DNA of 64,000 nucleotides, from assembly GCF_037023145.1 (NCBI RefSeq), contig NZ_CP146091.1, positions 2,356,001-2,420,000 on the forward strand, given 5' to 3'. Below the pieces are notes generated by a model that saw only the letters and a list, made by a program, of their open reading frames with translations, was not told where the DNA came from and did not search any database. This DNA is from Ralstonia sp. RRA. GTDB taxonomy: Bacteria > Pseudomonadota > Gammaproteobacteria > Burkholderiales > Burkholderiaceae. The translations under genes were made by a program, and so were the position numbers. Shown here piece by piece: positions 30,384 to 39,063 of the stretch; position 1 is the first letter of the stretch; the number at the start of each line of letters is the position of its first letter.

Positions 30384-30528
30384 CGTGCAGTGGGTGGCGA
30401 ACCTGTCCACACGGGGTACGTCGTTTCGGTCTGGCAGCAGAACTTCCGAGGCCGAACAGCCTTTTCCGGTGCAGCAGCCGGTTGGCACGCGTGAGGGGCT
30501 CCCGCAGCAGGCTTGCGAGCTCGGACAT
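30384..30528 (-). pseudogene. Decayed vgrG N-terminal fragment
   Basis: Reading leftward from 30,528 gives MSELASLLREPLTRANRLLH, which matches the start of the island's intact VgrG (MVSPTELANLLREAFIQANR). After about 28 codons the frame breaks near 30,450 and a second frame continues VLLPDRNDVPR, matching VLLPERMTAGE of the intact gene. Similarity then fades. It is a frameshifted stub of a second vgrG, about 14 kb from the full copy. Confidence 0.7.
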
Positions 30529-30695
30529 CGGGACTATGCCCGCCCCAGCAATGTCGAATACGCTGGGCCACATACTGCCTTTGATGGCTCGAAAGCGGAC
30601 TCAACACAAAATCTTGCGCTGGATGGAAATAGTAGAGGTTTGGCGTGTTCCGTCTCACTCACACTGAGGTCGGCGCCGCTTACTTGCCGCTAGCG

Positions 30696-30932
30696 CTAAC
30701 GACTGAGTAATTCAGAAGGGTCTACATCGAGCCCGAGAGCAAGCTTCTGCAGATTGTCGAGCGTAATGTTGGTCGCGGCCCGTTCAATATGGCTCACGTA
30801 GGTCCGATGGAATCCGCATTGGACGCTGAGCAATTCCTGGGAGATGCCTTTTGCCAAACGCAGGTTCCGGACATGTTCTGCCAGCCTGCGCCTCAGGTAG
30901 GGGTCAATGTCTTTGCTATCTGTGTCGGTCAT
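30696..30932 (-). CDS. XRE-family helix-turn-helix regulator
   Basis: 78 residues that are almost entirely one HTH_3/XRE domain: LAEHVRNLRLAKGISQELLSVQ then CGFHRTYVSHIERAATNITL, closing with LGLDVDPSELL. The form is like phage repressors and restriction-modification control proteins. Three operator-like repeats lie 43-82 bases upstream of its start, next to a rightward -10-like TATAAT, so it probably represses itself and the rightward gene cut by the IS. Confidence 0.85.
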   Translation of the reverse strand: MTDTDSKDIDPYLRRRLAEHVRNLRLAKGISQELLSVQCGFHRTYVSHIERAATNITLDNLQKLALGLDVDPSELLSR

Positions 30933-30974
30933 GGCCCGGAGGTTGGCGCAACATGACCTATCCGTCTACTTCGC

Positions 30975-31014
30975 AAACATATACTATCTAAACGTATACT
31001 GCGTAAACGTATAT
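30975..31014. promoter_or_regulatory. Three 15-bp-spaced operator-like repeats
   Basis: AAACATATAC (30,975), AAACGTATAC (30,990) and AAACGTATAT (31,005) recur with an exact 15-base period, about one and a half helical turns. The last copy overlaps TATAAT at 31,012-31,017, a candidate rightward -10. Position between the XRE gene and the rightward truncated gene fits an operator for both. Confidence 0.65.
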
Positions 31015-31124
31015 AATGACGTCCTTCGCGGCACGGACACGTCTTCCAGGAGCTGTCGCATATCGACACTCTCTTGCGGACAAGCGCCTCCCTCGATAAG
31101 GCTGAACGAAGGAGCTCTTCAACA

Positions 31125-31435
31125 ATGGTCCACAGTGCCCATCATGGCGACAAGTCGCTCAACTGTTCGCCGGTGCAAAAGCCACGACTGGCTGCCGAGC
31201 AGAGCCGCCTGTTTTCGCGGTACCCATTGTTTTTTCGCGCGACGCGGAATCCAAAGGCATACCCGTCAAACATTGCACACTTCGGCATTCAGTGTGGTCG
31301 CGGCTGGTATCCAATCATCGAAGCTTCCGCACGAGAGATTGAGCACGAGTTACGCACGATGTGGTGCGACCAGGTGCAGAACCCGGAGAGTCTCTCCGCT
31401 ATGGACGAAGTGCTACTTTCGGATAGAAGCGTCTA
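31125..31435 (+). pseudogene. Conserved-looking gene truncated by the IS21 element
   Basis: ATG at 31,125 with GAAGGAG ten bases upstream. About 104 codons follow before the IS boundary; the frame then runs into IS sequence and stops at 31,472. The core NIAHFGIQCGRGWYPIIEAS followed by an amphipathic helix looks like a family of small phage/island proteins of unknown function, recalled only loosely. The C-terminus is missing, and no continuation is found beyond the IS. Confidence 0.6.
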
Positions 31436-31462
31436 TGTTGATTTGCACGGAATCCTGACCCA
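31436..31462 (+). repeat. IS21 left terminal inverted repeat
   Basis: Begins TGTTGATTTGCACGG and ends CCTGACCCA; pairs with 33,878-33,904 with 26 of 27 matches. Confidence 0.9.
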
Positions 31463-31539
31463 CCCGAGGTAGGTTTTTGCATCGAATGTTGACCCACGTA
31501 TAGAACACTGTCCCGCTCGGCAACGAGCGGGAGATCGGA

Positions 31540-33066
31540 GTGATCGACGTGGCCATACTGAGCATCATTCGACGCTGGCATCTTCGCGACCAGATCCCGC
31601 TGCGCGAGATCGCCAGACGCCTGGGCATCTCCAGGAACACGGTCAGGCGCTATCTGCGCGCTGACACCACGGCACCGGCCTATCCTGCACGGCAGAGTCC
31701 GAGCAAGCTCGACGGCCATGCCGCCAAGCTCTCCGCTTGGCTCAAGACCGAGGCCAACAAGCCACGCAAGCAACGGCGCACACTCAAGCAGATCCACACT
31801 GATCTGTGTGCCTTGGGCTTCACCGGCTCCTACGATCGCGTTGCCGCATTCGCTCGCCGCTGGCGCCAGGAGCAACAGGAGCAAGCCCGCACGTCGGGGC
31901 GAGGCACCTTTATCCCACTGCGCTTCGCAGAGGGTGAGGCCTTCCAGTTCGACTGGAGCGAGGACTGGGCGGTCATCGCCGGCGAGCGCACCAAGCTGCA
32001 AGTGGCTCAGTTCAAGCTCAGCCACAGCCGCGCATTCTTCCTGCGCGCGTATCTGCTGCAGACCCACGAGATGCTGTTCGATGCCCATCACCACGCCTTT
32101 GTGGCCTGGGGCGGTATCCCGCGTCGCGGCATCTACGACAACATGAAGACCGCCGTGGATCGCGTGCGCCTGGGCAAGTTGCGTGACGTCAACTTGCGCT
32201 TCAGCACCATGGTCAGCCACTACCTGTTCGACGCCGAGTTCTGTAACCCGGCCTCGGGCTGGGAGAAGGGGCAGATAGAGAAGAACGTGCAGGACAGCCG
32301 TCACCGCATCTGGCAACGCATCCCTGCATTCGGCTCTCTGGCGGCACTTAATGACTGGCTGGCCGACCAGTGCGTACGGCTGTGGCAGCAGACCCGCCAT
32401 CCTGAGCTGGACATGACCCTCTGGGAGGCCTGGTCGCTGGAGCGGCCACACCTGATGCCCGTGGGGCAGCCGTTCGATGGCTTTGTGGAGCACACCAAGC
32501 GCGTCTCACCAACCTGCCTGGTGACCTTCGAGCGCAACCGCTACAGCGTACCGGCGTCGTTTGCCAACCGGCCCATCAGTCTGCGCGTCTATGCCAATCG
32601 GCTCGTGTTCGTGGCCGAAGGCCAGGTGATTGCCGAGCACGTGCGGCACATCGACCGTAGCCATCTTCCGGGGCGCACAATCTATGACTGGCACCACTAC
32701 CTCGCGGTGCTGCAGCGTAAGCCCGGTGCGCTGCGTAACGGCGCACCGTTCGCCGAACTGCCAGAGGGCTTCCGACGCCTGCAATCCACACTGCTCAAAC
32801 GCCCTGGTGGCGATCGCGAGATGGTCGAGATCCTGGCGCTGGTGCTGTTGCACGACGAACAGGCCGTGCTCACTGCGGTGGAGCTCGCACTGGAGGCGGG
32901 TGCCCCGTCCAAGCAAACCATCCTGAACATCCTCAGCCGCCTCCTGGAAGGCGAGCCCGTGGCACCGATCACCTCACCACAGGCACTGGCGCTGCACGTC
33001 GAACCGCAGGCCAACGTCGGCCGCTACGACAGCTTGCGAGATCGGGAGGTGCATCATGCAGCATGA
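31540..33066 (+). CDS. istA: IS21-family transposase IstA
   Basis: 508 residues. N-terminal HTH ([21 protein letters not shown]), then an rve-type integrase core with FQFDWSEDW (first catalytic Asp), [11 protein letters not shown] (second Asp region) and [17 protein letters not shown] with the catalytic Glu. The C-terminal Mu-type beta domain is present. Complete; it probably starts at the GTG at 31,540. Cuts and joins IS ends with IstB as helper. Confidence 0.95.
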   Translation: MIDVAILSIIRRWHLRDQIPLREIARRLGISRNTVRRYLRADTTAPAYPARQSPSKLDGHAAKLSAWLKTEANKPRKQRRTLKQIHTDLCALGFTGSYDRVAAFARRWRQEQQEQARTSGRGTFIPLRFAEGEAFQFDWSEDWAVIAGERTKLQVAQFKLSHSRAFFLRAYLLQTHEMLFDAHHHAFVAWGGIPRRGIYDNMKTAVDRVRLGKLRDVNLRFSTMVSHYLFDAEFCNPASGWEKGQIEKNVQDSRHRIWQRIPAFGSLAALNDWLADQCVRLWQQTRHPELDMTLWEAWSLERPHLMPVGQPFDGFVEHTKRVSPTCLVTFERNRYSVPASFANRPISLRVYANRLVFVAEGQVIAEHVRHIDRSHLPGRTIYDWHHYLAVLQRKPGALRNGAPFAELPEGFRRLQSTLLKRPGGDREMVEILALVLLHDEQAVLTAVELALEAGAPSKQTILNILSRLLEGEPVAPITSPQALALHVEPQANVGRYDSLRDREVHHAA

Positions 33067-33841
33067 AGTCATGTTGGAGATGCTCAAGTCGTTGAAGCTG
33101 CACGGCATGGCACAAGCGCTGGGCGACCTGGCGGCGCAGGACTCGCCGGCCTACCAGTCGGCCGTGGCCATCCTGTCGCGTCTGCTCAAGGCCGAGCTCA
33201 CCGAGCGCGAGGTGCGCTCGCTGGCCTATCAGATGAAGGTGGCGCGCTTCCCAGCCTACCGAGACCTGACCGGCTTCGACTTCAGTTGCAGCGAGGCCAA
33301 CGAAGCACTGGTGCGGCAGCTTCACCGCTGCGAGTTCCTCGAGTCGGCGCACAACATCGTGCTGGTCGGCGGCCCAGGTACGGGCAAGACCCATCTCGGC
33401 ACCGCCATCGGCGTGCAGGCCGTGGAGCACCATCACCGTCGAGTGCGCTTCTTCTCGACCGTGGAGCTCGTCAACGCGTTGGAACTGGAGAAGGTCTCAG
33501 GCAAGCCGGGACACCTGGCCACGCGACTCATGTATGCCGACCTGGTGATCCTCGATGAGCTGGGCTATCTGCCGTTCAGCCAGACCGGCGGCGCATTGCT
33601 GTTCCACCTGATCAGCAAGCTCTACGAGCGCACCAGCCTCGTCATCACCACCAACCTGAGCTTCGGCGAATGGTCCAGCGTCTTCGGGGACGCCAAGATG
33701 ACCACCGCGCTATTGGATCGCCTCACGCACCACTGCCACATTGTTGAAACCGGCAACGATAGCTATCGTTTCAAGCACAGCACCACCCAGCCCAAGAAGG
33801 AGAAACGCACCGCCAAACAACCCGCACAAAGCGACACCTAA
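33056..33841 (+). CDS. istB: IS21-family ATPase helper IstB
   Basis: 261-residue AAA+ ATPase of the DnaC/IstB group: Walker [16 protein letters not shown], Walker [13 protein letters not shown], sensor [14 protein letters not shown]. Overlaps istA by 11 bases. It marks target DNA and stimulates IstA. Confidence 0.95.
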   Translation: MQHEVMLEMLKSLKLHGMAQALGDLAAQDSPAYQSAVAILSRLLKAELTEREVRSLAYQMKVARFPAYRDLTGFDFSCSEANEALVRQLHRCEFLESAHNIVLVGGPGTGKTHLGTAIGVQAVEHHHRRVRFFSTVELVNALELEKVSGKPGHLATRLMYADLVILDELGYLPFSQTGGALLFHLISKLYERTSLVITTNLSFGEWSSVFGDAKMTTALLDRLTHHCHIVETGNDSYRFKHSTTQPKKEKRTAKQPAQSDT

Positions 33842-33877
33842 CAGCCTTTGGGGTGGGTCAGTTTTCGATGCAAATCC

Positions 33878-33904
33878 TGGGTCAGGATTCGGTGCAAATC
33901 AACA
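33878..33904 (-). repeat. IS21 right terminal inverted repeat
   Basis: Reverse complement begins TGTTGATTTGCACCG and ends CCTGACCCA, matching the left end at 26 of 27 bases. Confidence 0.9.
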
Positions 33905-33991
33905 GCCTTCCGGCTTGACGAGCGCCCATTCCTCCTCTGTCAGCATCGGCACGTCCATATTGCAGCGCCAACAGAAAATCGTGCGGGGCAT
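33905..33991 (-). pseudogene. Gene start truncated by the IS21 element
   Basis: From the ATG at 33,991, preceded by a strong SD (GAGGAGGAA), the peptide reads MPRTIFCWRCNMDVPMLTEE then EWALVKPEGC and stops at TGA supplied by the IS end. The CWRC pair followed by PMLxExEW resembles the N-terminus of a family of small zinc-ribbon hypothetical proteins. Only 28 codons remain. Confidence 0.65.
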
Positions 33992-34055
33992 TGCTGTTCC
34001 TCCTCGAGCTCGACAACGTCCGCCTCTGGCCGAACGTGGACGCTGGCCACGGCAT

Positions 34056-34592
34056 CTAAGGGATAAACGGAAGACTGATTGCAGCGGGGCAGAATCGCGC
34101 GTCACCTTGGCTCCCCTCATGCCTCGCATGGCCTTCAATGCGAAGGATGTACTTCTCCTGTAGCCGGAATAGTAGGTCGCACGTCGATTCGCCGTTCAAG
34201 CTGTAGAGAAACTCTCCCGGTCTGATTTCGCTGGCTTCGCCGACTGCAGAGTAAATCCGGTAGTTTGGTCCGAACAAACGGAACCAGAAGCGTAAGCGCT
34301 TAGCAGGCGTCTGCTCAACAAATGCTTGGTCGAGAACAAGCGCCCGGTTGAACGGTGCCCCGGTTGCGAAGATATTGCTGATAGTGGCGTATGCCTGAGG
34401 CATGGCGCTCCAGGCTGGTTGGTCAGCCTCCTCCGCATGCGCCGTCACAGAGAGAACGGCTACAAGCAAGAACGCGAATATTCGAGGCAAATCGTCTCCC
34501 CATCGCCGGAGTCTCTGCGTCAACGTGGAGATGTTTCGGACTTCCTCCTGACGTTGCCTACCCACGACGAAAAAATCTCCTGCCACTGTCAC
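34056..34592 (-). CDS. Secreted protein of unknown function
   Basis: 178 residues from the first start; the real start may be internal, because a good signal peptide (IFAFLLVAVLSVTAHAEE) is centred near residue 48 and ends with an AHA-E cleavage site. The mature part, about 125 residues, holds two Cys and a FRLFGPNYRIYSAVGEASEI segment. I do not recognise the family. It is the first of a run of minus-strand small genes. Confidence 0.6.
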   Translation of the reverse strand: MTVAGDFFVVGRQRQEEVRNISTLTQRLRRWGDDLPRIFAFLLVAVLSVTAHAEEADQPAWSAMPQAYATISNIFATGAPFNRALVLDQAFVEQTPAKRLRFWFRLFGPNYRIYSAVGEASEIRPGEFLYSLNGESTCDLLFRLQEKYILRIEGHARHEGSQGDARFCPAAISLPFIP

Positions 34593-34623
34593 AATCGACC
34601 ATGCTCCTCAAATCTCGTGAGCG

Positions 34624-35304
34624 CTACTCTATCGACACGGCGTTTGACGGCTCAGGCAGCCCGAAGTCGTTGGAGTTGGGTTGCATCAACCCGATAAAGT
34701 GAGCACATCCTCCAGGTGAGAATGACACTTCAAGGTAGCGCTGCGCGCCTTGTACTTTGTAGCGCATCGAATGGAAGTAGCCAATGCGGCTGGTTGCCGT
34801 CTCGAACGCGCCCCCATATCCGGCGTCCACAACCTGCGGCGGAACGTGAGATGTATGCTCGCCGGGCCCGAAGTTGCGCTCAACCTCTCGGCGCGACAGG
34901 CACAGTAGCCTCATGTCCGGCACGAAGGACCAACGTGTCTCGGAGCCACCGCGACGGACACGATAGGTTGTTACCTGAATACTTTCACGAAGCGGGAGCT
35001 CACTGGGGTAGCTGAACTGCATCGGGCGCGCCAAAGGTCGGCGGTATTTCGCGTCGAGGGACAGCTGAGATTCAACTTTCTCGTAATCGTTCAGGTCGAT
35101 GTTTTTTGCTACTTCGCGAATCTTTCGCCAAAAGCTGGTCGCTTGAGGCGACATGTCGAGGCTCTCCACAATGGACTCGCTACCACGCACCGTTATCGTC
35201 GGGTCCGCACCTGCCACAGGCTGAGGTAGGCCGTCAGCATAGACGCTCCGAGCAACCCCGACCAATAGCGTCAATGCAACTCTCGCATACAACGGAAACT
35301 TCAT
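34624..35304 (-). CDS. Periplasmic protein of unknown function
   Basis: 226 residues with an N-terminal signal (MKFPLYARVALTLLVGVARS). The mature domain has two Cys and mixed alpha/beta character; no motif recognised. Its start overlaps the end of the next gene upstream by four bases (ATGA), so it is co-translated with that two-helix membrane protein. An effector, immunity or envelope role is possible, but nothing in the sequence decides. Confidence 0.65.
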   Translation of the reverse strand: MKFPLYARVALTLLVGVARSVYADGLPQPVAGADPTITVRGSESIVESLDMSPQATSFWRKIREVAKNIDLNDYEKVESQLSLDAKYRRPLARPMQFSYPSELPLRESIQVTTYRVRRGGSETRWSFVPDMRLLCLSRREVERNFGPGEHTSHVPPQVVDAGYGGAFETATSRIGYFHSMRYKVQGAQRYLEVSFSPGGCAHFIGLMQPNSNDFGLPEPSNAVSIE

Positions 35305-35825
35305 CTCGTCTCTCGCGTGCTTACAGTTGATGCCGATGGCGCATGAGCGTCAGGCCCCTGCCTTTGTGGATTCGCCAACAATCGCATCACTGTTCGACTA
35401 TTCTGCCACTCGAAATACATACCTCCAGCAAAAGAAGCCGCCAAGAAAGTACCGAACGCCAAGGCAGTTGTCGTCATTTGGAAGACGGGTCGCCCCACCA
35501 AGAGCAGCCATAGCAGGGCAAGGCTAGCCAGACACAGCAGGCTCAGATAGACAAGGCCAGCCAGTGGCGAGATGGACATCGCGACCTTGTTGCGGTCGTC
35601 GAATCGCCAGGCTTGCAATGTCTCCCAATTTCCCGGCTCGCCCAGGACTACGGTAATACGCATTCCCGGCAGTACATCATGGAGTCCCGGAATTCTGACC
35701 CAGCGCTGGCGAACATCTCCCGCAACAAAGTCGAACTCAGTGAACACGCCTTGGCGCGATGATTCGCGGCGCAACGACGAAACCTCGTCGAGCGTCATCG
35801 AGATGGTCTGATACGTGTATCGCAC
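35301..35825 (-). CDS. Two-helix membrane protein of unknown function
   Basis: 174 residues. An N-terminal soluble beta-rich part with VRIPGLHDVLPGMRITVVLG is followed by two membrane helices (LVYLSLLCLASLALLWLLLV and TTALAFGTFLAASFAGGMYF) and a polar tail. The layout, a small OB- or SH3-like domain before two helices, recalls immunity-type membrane proteins in T6SS islands, as inference only. Coupled by four-base overlap to the downstream periplasmic protein gene. Confidence 0.65.
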   Translation of the reverse strand: MRYTYQTISMTLDEVSSLRRESSRQGVFTEFDFVAGDVRQRWVRIPGLHDVLPGMRITVVLGEPGNWETLQAWRFDDRNKVAMSISPLAGLVYLSLLCLASLALLWLLLVGRPVFQMTTTALAFGTFLAASFAGGMYFEWQNSRTVMRLLANPQRQGPDAHAPSASTVSTRETR

Positions 35826-36036
35826 AGTGCAAGGAAATAGTGATGGGCGCCGGCGTCAATGCGGCGTTATAGCGACGGAGAATCATCTCAAAAATCGCCC
35901 GTGCTCGCTCCTCCGCCATCCCGTTGTGGAAATCCTGCGAGAGCGGTGGTCCAAGACTGCGAGCCTGACCAGCGGCCTGTCGTTTCCGGGATGGAGAAAG
36001 GTCTGCGACTCCGGCTCAACAAAAGCAAACAAGAAC

Positions 36037-36405
36037 CTAGCGCCTCAAATAATCAGTGAGCATTCGCTCAGCAAATGCCTCAGATTCTTCATCCGAGAAC
36101 CACAATGCATGCCGCTGAAGCGCTGACAAGAACATCTCCTTGTTCAGGGGAACGCCCCGCACATGCCACCAGTAGACCTTCCCAAGCACGGCGCTTCCGT
36201 CGTCTGGCGTGCCCAAACTGTCGAAGAAGGCCCGGCCGGCCTCGGACGAATTTCGATAGTAGGCGATGGAACGAATTAGGCCGTTCAGCCCAAAGTGCAT
36301 TTGCCACAGGTCTGCTTCTGCTAGCTCTCGAATCTCACGCTTGGTAGCCTCATCTAGCGTGGCATCCAACGCCTGCAGCAGCTCCAAAATTCCCGCAATT
36401 CCCAT
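36037..36405 (-). CDS. Small helical protein, DUF6794-like
   Basis: 122 residues from the ATG at 36,405 (SD GGGGAG). The frame is open to 36,744 but the added 113 residues are Arg/Gly-rich noise over the next gene. The core LWQMHFGLNGLIRSIAYYRN resembles DUF6794-type small cytosolic proteins, which are frequent next to toxin-immunity loci. Family recalled, not confirmed. Confidence 0.6.
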   Translation of the reverse strand: MGIAGILELLQALDATLDEATKREIRELAEADLWQMHFGLNGLIRSIAYYRNSSEAGRAFFDSLGTPDDGSAVLGKVYWWHVRGVPLNKEMFLSALQRHALWFSDEESEAFAERMLTDYLRR

Positions 36406-36494
36406 CGAGTTCTCCCCGTCATTTCTTGTCCCGCTCGTACCGGTATCTAGAGCTCGTGAACCGACGTTCAGAGTTGTGGTTGGTGGTGCGTGAG

Positions 36495-36779
36495 TCACGG
36501 TTGGCGCGGTACATGCCGATAGAGGCCGCGCGCGTCCGACGGCAGGACCTTCGCGCGCATCGCCTCGCAGCACGCGCCTATGCGTACAAAATTGTCGCGC
36601 GCTTCCCGCAAGGTCAGCCCGTGGTTGGCACCCGACCGTAGGTCCAGCGACTCCAGCCCAAAGCCGTCGTCCTCCCAAAAGCACACGGGACAAATCTCCC
36701 AATCCCCTTTCGCGCCGAGGGTGAAGTGGTCGCAGCACTCGCATTGAGCATCGAAGTTCATTGTGGTGTTGTTATCCAT
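36495..36779 (-). CDS. Cys-rich CPCC-type small protein
   Basis: 94 residues from MDNNTTMNFDAQCECCDHFT. A four-Cys zinc-ribbon-like site (CECC and CPVC) surrounds LGAKGDWEICPVCFWEDDG, the signature of the cysteine-rich CPCC family often found among immunity and island genes. The upstream in-frame extension runs through a repeat copy (36,792-36,829) and is unlikely to be translated. Confidence 0.7.
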   Translation of the reverse strand: MDNNTTMNFDAQCECCDHFTLGAKGDWEICPVCFWEDDGFGLESLDLRSGANHGLTLREARDNFVRIGACCEAMRAKVLPSDARGLYRHVPRQP

Positions 36780-36857
36780 TTTCGGCAGGCCGTCGAGTGG
36801 CCGCTTCTGGCCGAGAGCGGACCGCTGGCACCACAAAGGCAACCACCCATAACTGAC

Positions 36858-37676
36858 CTAGTGCGGTATTTCGCGTGCCTTCTCAACTCTCGCTACAGCG
36901 GCTTCCGCCGTACCCCTAAGGGGACCCTTTTGCCGAGCCGCCGAGCGATACCAAAAAAGGGCAGCTGCTTTGTCTCGTTTGAAACCCATCCCCCCCAGTT
37001 CGTAGCCCATACCGACCGCAAGTTGAGCGGAGACGTCCCCTTCTTCAGCGTCCTTCAGGTAGTGCTTTGTAGACCGTTGGTACCACTCTTCTGCGAGTGC
37101 AGAATCTTGGTCGACGCCTTGCCCAAATTCGTACGCATTGCCAAGGCGCTCTTCAGCAAGCGCGTAGCCCAGTTCGGCGGCTCTGCGATGCCAAGCAGTC
37201 GCCTCAACTGCATCCTTTCGCACGCCGAATAGGCCGTTTCTATAGTATTCAGCGATGGCTTCCATGCTACGAACATGCCCTTGGTCTGCAGCCTTTTTCA
37301 TCAGCGTGAGCCCTCGAGGAACGTCGCGAGGAAAACTGCTGGTGCTGAGGGGCCCCTGAACGTACCTCTGCCCCAAGCGATACTCTGCCTCCGCATCGCC
37401 CTGCGCAGCGGCCTTTTGATACCAGGCAACAGCCTGCGCTTCGCTCTTGACCACTTCGCGACCGTTCTCATAGAGAATGCCCATACCAGTTTGAGCGGCG
37501 GCATTTCCTTCCTCCGCTAACGGCCGCCAAAGCGCCATGGCGGTGGAATAGTCTCCATGCTTAAAGGCAGTGGCGGCGTCCTCCAGCGGACCAGCGAAGG
37601 CGCCGCTAGTTATCCACAAGAGCACCAGGAAAAGTACATTTGAGAGATTGAAGCGCTGCCCGGTCGAATATTCCAT
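36858..37676 (-). CDS. Sel1-repeat (SLR) exported protein
   Basis: 272 residues. Signal peptide (FLVLLWITSGAFAGP) followed by five or so Sel1/TPR-like repeats: AAAQTGMGILYENG, AEAEYRLGQRYVQG, VRSMEAIAEYYRNGLFG, ALAEERLGNAYEFGQGV, VSAQLAVGMGYELGG. SLR proteins are protein-binding scaffolds; periplasmic ones can act as immunity partners (for example against beta-lactamase-like or peptidoglycan effectors) or stress regulators. No cognate effector is recognisable beside it. Confidence 0.8.
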   Translation of the reverse strand: MEYSTGQRFNLSNVLFLVLLWITSGAFAGPLEDAATAFKHGDYSTAMALWRPLAEEGNAAAQTGMGILYENGREVVKSEAQAVAWYQKAAAQGDAEAEYRLGQRYVQGPLSTSSFPRDVPRGLTLMKKAADQGHVRSMEAIAEYYRNGLFGVRKDAVEATAWHRRAAELGYALAEERLGNAYEFGQGVDQDSALAEEWYQRSTKHYLKDAEEGDVSAQLAVGMGYELGGMGFKRDKAAALFWYRSAARQKGPLRGTAEAAVARVEKAREIPH

Positions 37677-37751
37677 TTCGGTCTTTTCTAAATCCGCACA
37701 GAAAGTGTTGCAAGGGGTGTCCGCTATTGGCCGGAAAGCGACGGTCGGCCT

Positions 37752-38255
37752 TCATTGGCGTGAAGGCGCATTGCCACACCTATCCGCCAGAGCCTGTGCA
37801 GGTGCTTTCAATGGCAGCCCCAAGGGCTGCGGCGCTGACGACTCGCCGCTCGGCGCTTTGAGTCGCAACTCTCCGTCAGAAGTAATTTCGTACGTTATTG
37901 CTGTCCCGAAAGAGGATGCTTGACGCCATACACGAGGAATCAAGACATCGTCGTGGTCTCGTAGTCGAAGCTTCTCTTGGCTGAAATGAAGTCCGCCAAA
38001 CCAAACCGTCGAACCGACGCGAATCATCATGGTGGGCGTCTGGTTGACGACGCTCGACTTGATTAAGGTCGATTCCCCGGGGTTGGCACGATAGCCATCA
38101 TGTTCTTCTATGACCGCCACACCGCAACTAGTGCTATTCAGAATGTAAACGCGGTCGCCGGTATATCGACTGCCGATAGTGATGAGTATGGCCGGTACCG
38201 CAAGTACAAAAAGCAGAAGTGCCACAATGCGGGCAAAGCGAACAATGATGTGCAT
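37752..38255 (-). CDS. Membrane-anchored protein of unknown function
   Basis: 167 residues. One N-terminal membrane helix (IVALLLFVLAVPAILITIGS), then a beta-rich domain (VYILNSTSCGVAVIEEHDGY, STVWFGGLHFSQEKL) and an Ala/Pro tail. Not recognised. It is one gene unit in the minus-strand array whose gaps hold similar palindromic repeats (37,717 and 38,363). Confidence 0.6.
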   Translation of the reverse strand: MHIIVRFARIVALLLFVLAVPAILITIGSRYTGDRVYILNSTSCGVAVIEEHDGYRANPGESTLIKSSVVNQTPTMMIRVGSTVWFGGLHFSQEKLRLRDHDDVLIPRVWRQASSFGTAITYEITSDGELRLKAPSGESSAPQPLGLPLKAPAQALADRCGNAPSRQ

Positions 38256-38429
38256 TCACGTCCTGACAAATATGCAATTCGGCAAACCTTAGCGGGCTAA
38301 CTGAACCTTCCCTATCCCTAGAATGGGCAGTCAATATCCGCAATGCTGGGTGTCAGCCTGACTGAGCCGCTTTGGGCCGGAAGTCGCTGGCCGGGACACC
38401 ATCTGTCGAAGGCGGCTGCCTCGGTGGGC

Positions 38430-38954
38430 TTAAGACGTTTGACCGTCATTGGCCGGAAGGGTTGGCCGATGCCCGTCCGCCAACCGCTCCAAGATTTGGG
38501 CGTAGATTTCTCCGGGAGGAAGGTTTGCCTCCCCTATCAACATCATGTAGCGATTTCCAAAAGTGAATCGCCTCGTCAAATTCAACCGAACAACGGGCTG
38601 ACCGAACGCACCCGCCTGCCCAATCGCCGCGCGAGCGGGAGCAAGGTCCACCAGCTCCGCGCTTTGCACCATAGCCCACGGTATCTCGGACAACTGCCGT
38701 GAGAAGCCAAAACGTGGCACCAAGATTCCATCGTCGCGAATGATGCAGGCTGGTAGTCCATTTGCCAGCCTGACAACCGCCCCCACAACAAAGAAGCACA
38801 ACAGGATGCCGAACATGCAGGCCGACACGCGGACAATGAATGGCAGGGAATGGACGAAAAACACGAGGATGAACATCGCTCCCATCGCCGCGCTTCCCAT
38901 GGACAGCTTGGCCCAAGCCCATTTCGACCTTCGGACTACGATTTCCTTCGTCAT
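38430..38954 (-). CDS. Two-helix membrane protein with PH-like domain
   Basis: 174 residues. Two close membrane helices (MGAMFILVFFVHSLPFIVRV and CMFGILLCFFVVGAVVRLA) precede a soluble part with IIRDDGILVPRFGF and IPWAMVQSAELVDL, a layout like STM3941-type proteins of unknown role that often act as immunity partners. The last codons (RPTLPANDGQTS) are encoded by the palindromic repeat copy at 38,438-38,471, so the C-terminus may have been remade by repeat insertion. Confidence 0.6.
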   Translation of the reverse strand: MTKEIVVRRSKWAWAKLSMGSAAMGAMFILVFFVHSLPFIVRVSACMFGILLCFFVVGAVVRLANGLPACIIRDDGILVPRFGFSRQLSEIPWAMVQSAELVDLAPARAAIGQAGAFGQPVVRLNLTRRFTFGNRYMMLIGEANLPPGEIYAQILERLADGHRPTLPANDGQTS

Positions 38955-39063
38955 GTGCCCTCGCGCAACCGGTCCATTTGTCGGAGACTTGCGTTAGATT
39001 GCCGAACATCCACCGCTGGCCGGAAACGGCCACCGGCAGTCGGCCGCAGCTGACCCAACGCTG

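Larger units (their letters stand above)
31436..33904 (+). mobile_element. IS21-family insertion sequence
   Basis: 2,469 bp with 27-base terminal inverted repeats differing at one base (starting TGTTGATTTGCAC) and second inner copies TTTGCATCGAATGTTGACCCA-like at 31,476 and 33,854, the multiple-repeat ends typical of IS21. It carries istA and istB, overlapping by 11 bases. No target duplication is seen (GTCTA on the left, GCCTT on the right), and truncated genes of opposite orientation lie on each side, so the flanks have been rearranged after insertion. Confidence 0.93.

Noticed and set aside
30285..30693. Several overlapping plus-strand frames of 67-126 codons
   Set aside because: They are antisense to the vgrG remnant and non-coding left arm, with no SD or protein-like composition.
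30975..31014. CRISPR array
   Set aside because: Units are 10 bases at 15-base spacing, only three, with no cas genes.
36406..36744. Extended N-terminus of the DUF6794-like protein
   Set aside because: The extra residues are antisense-like and overlap the CPCC gene; a good SD precedes the ATG at 36,405.
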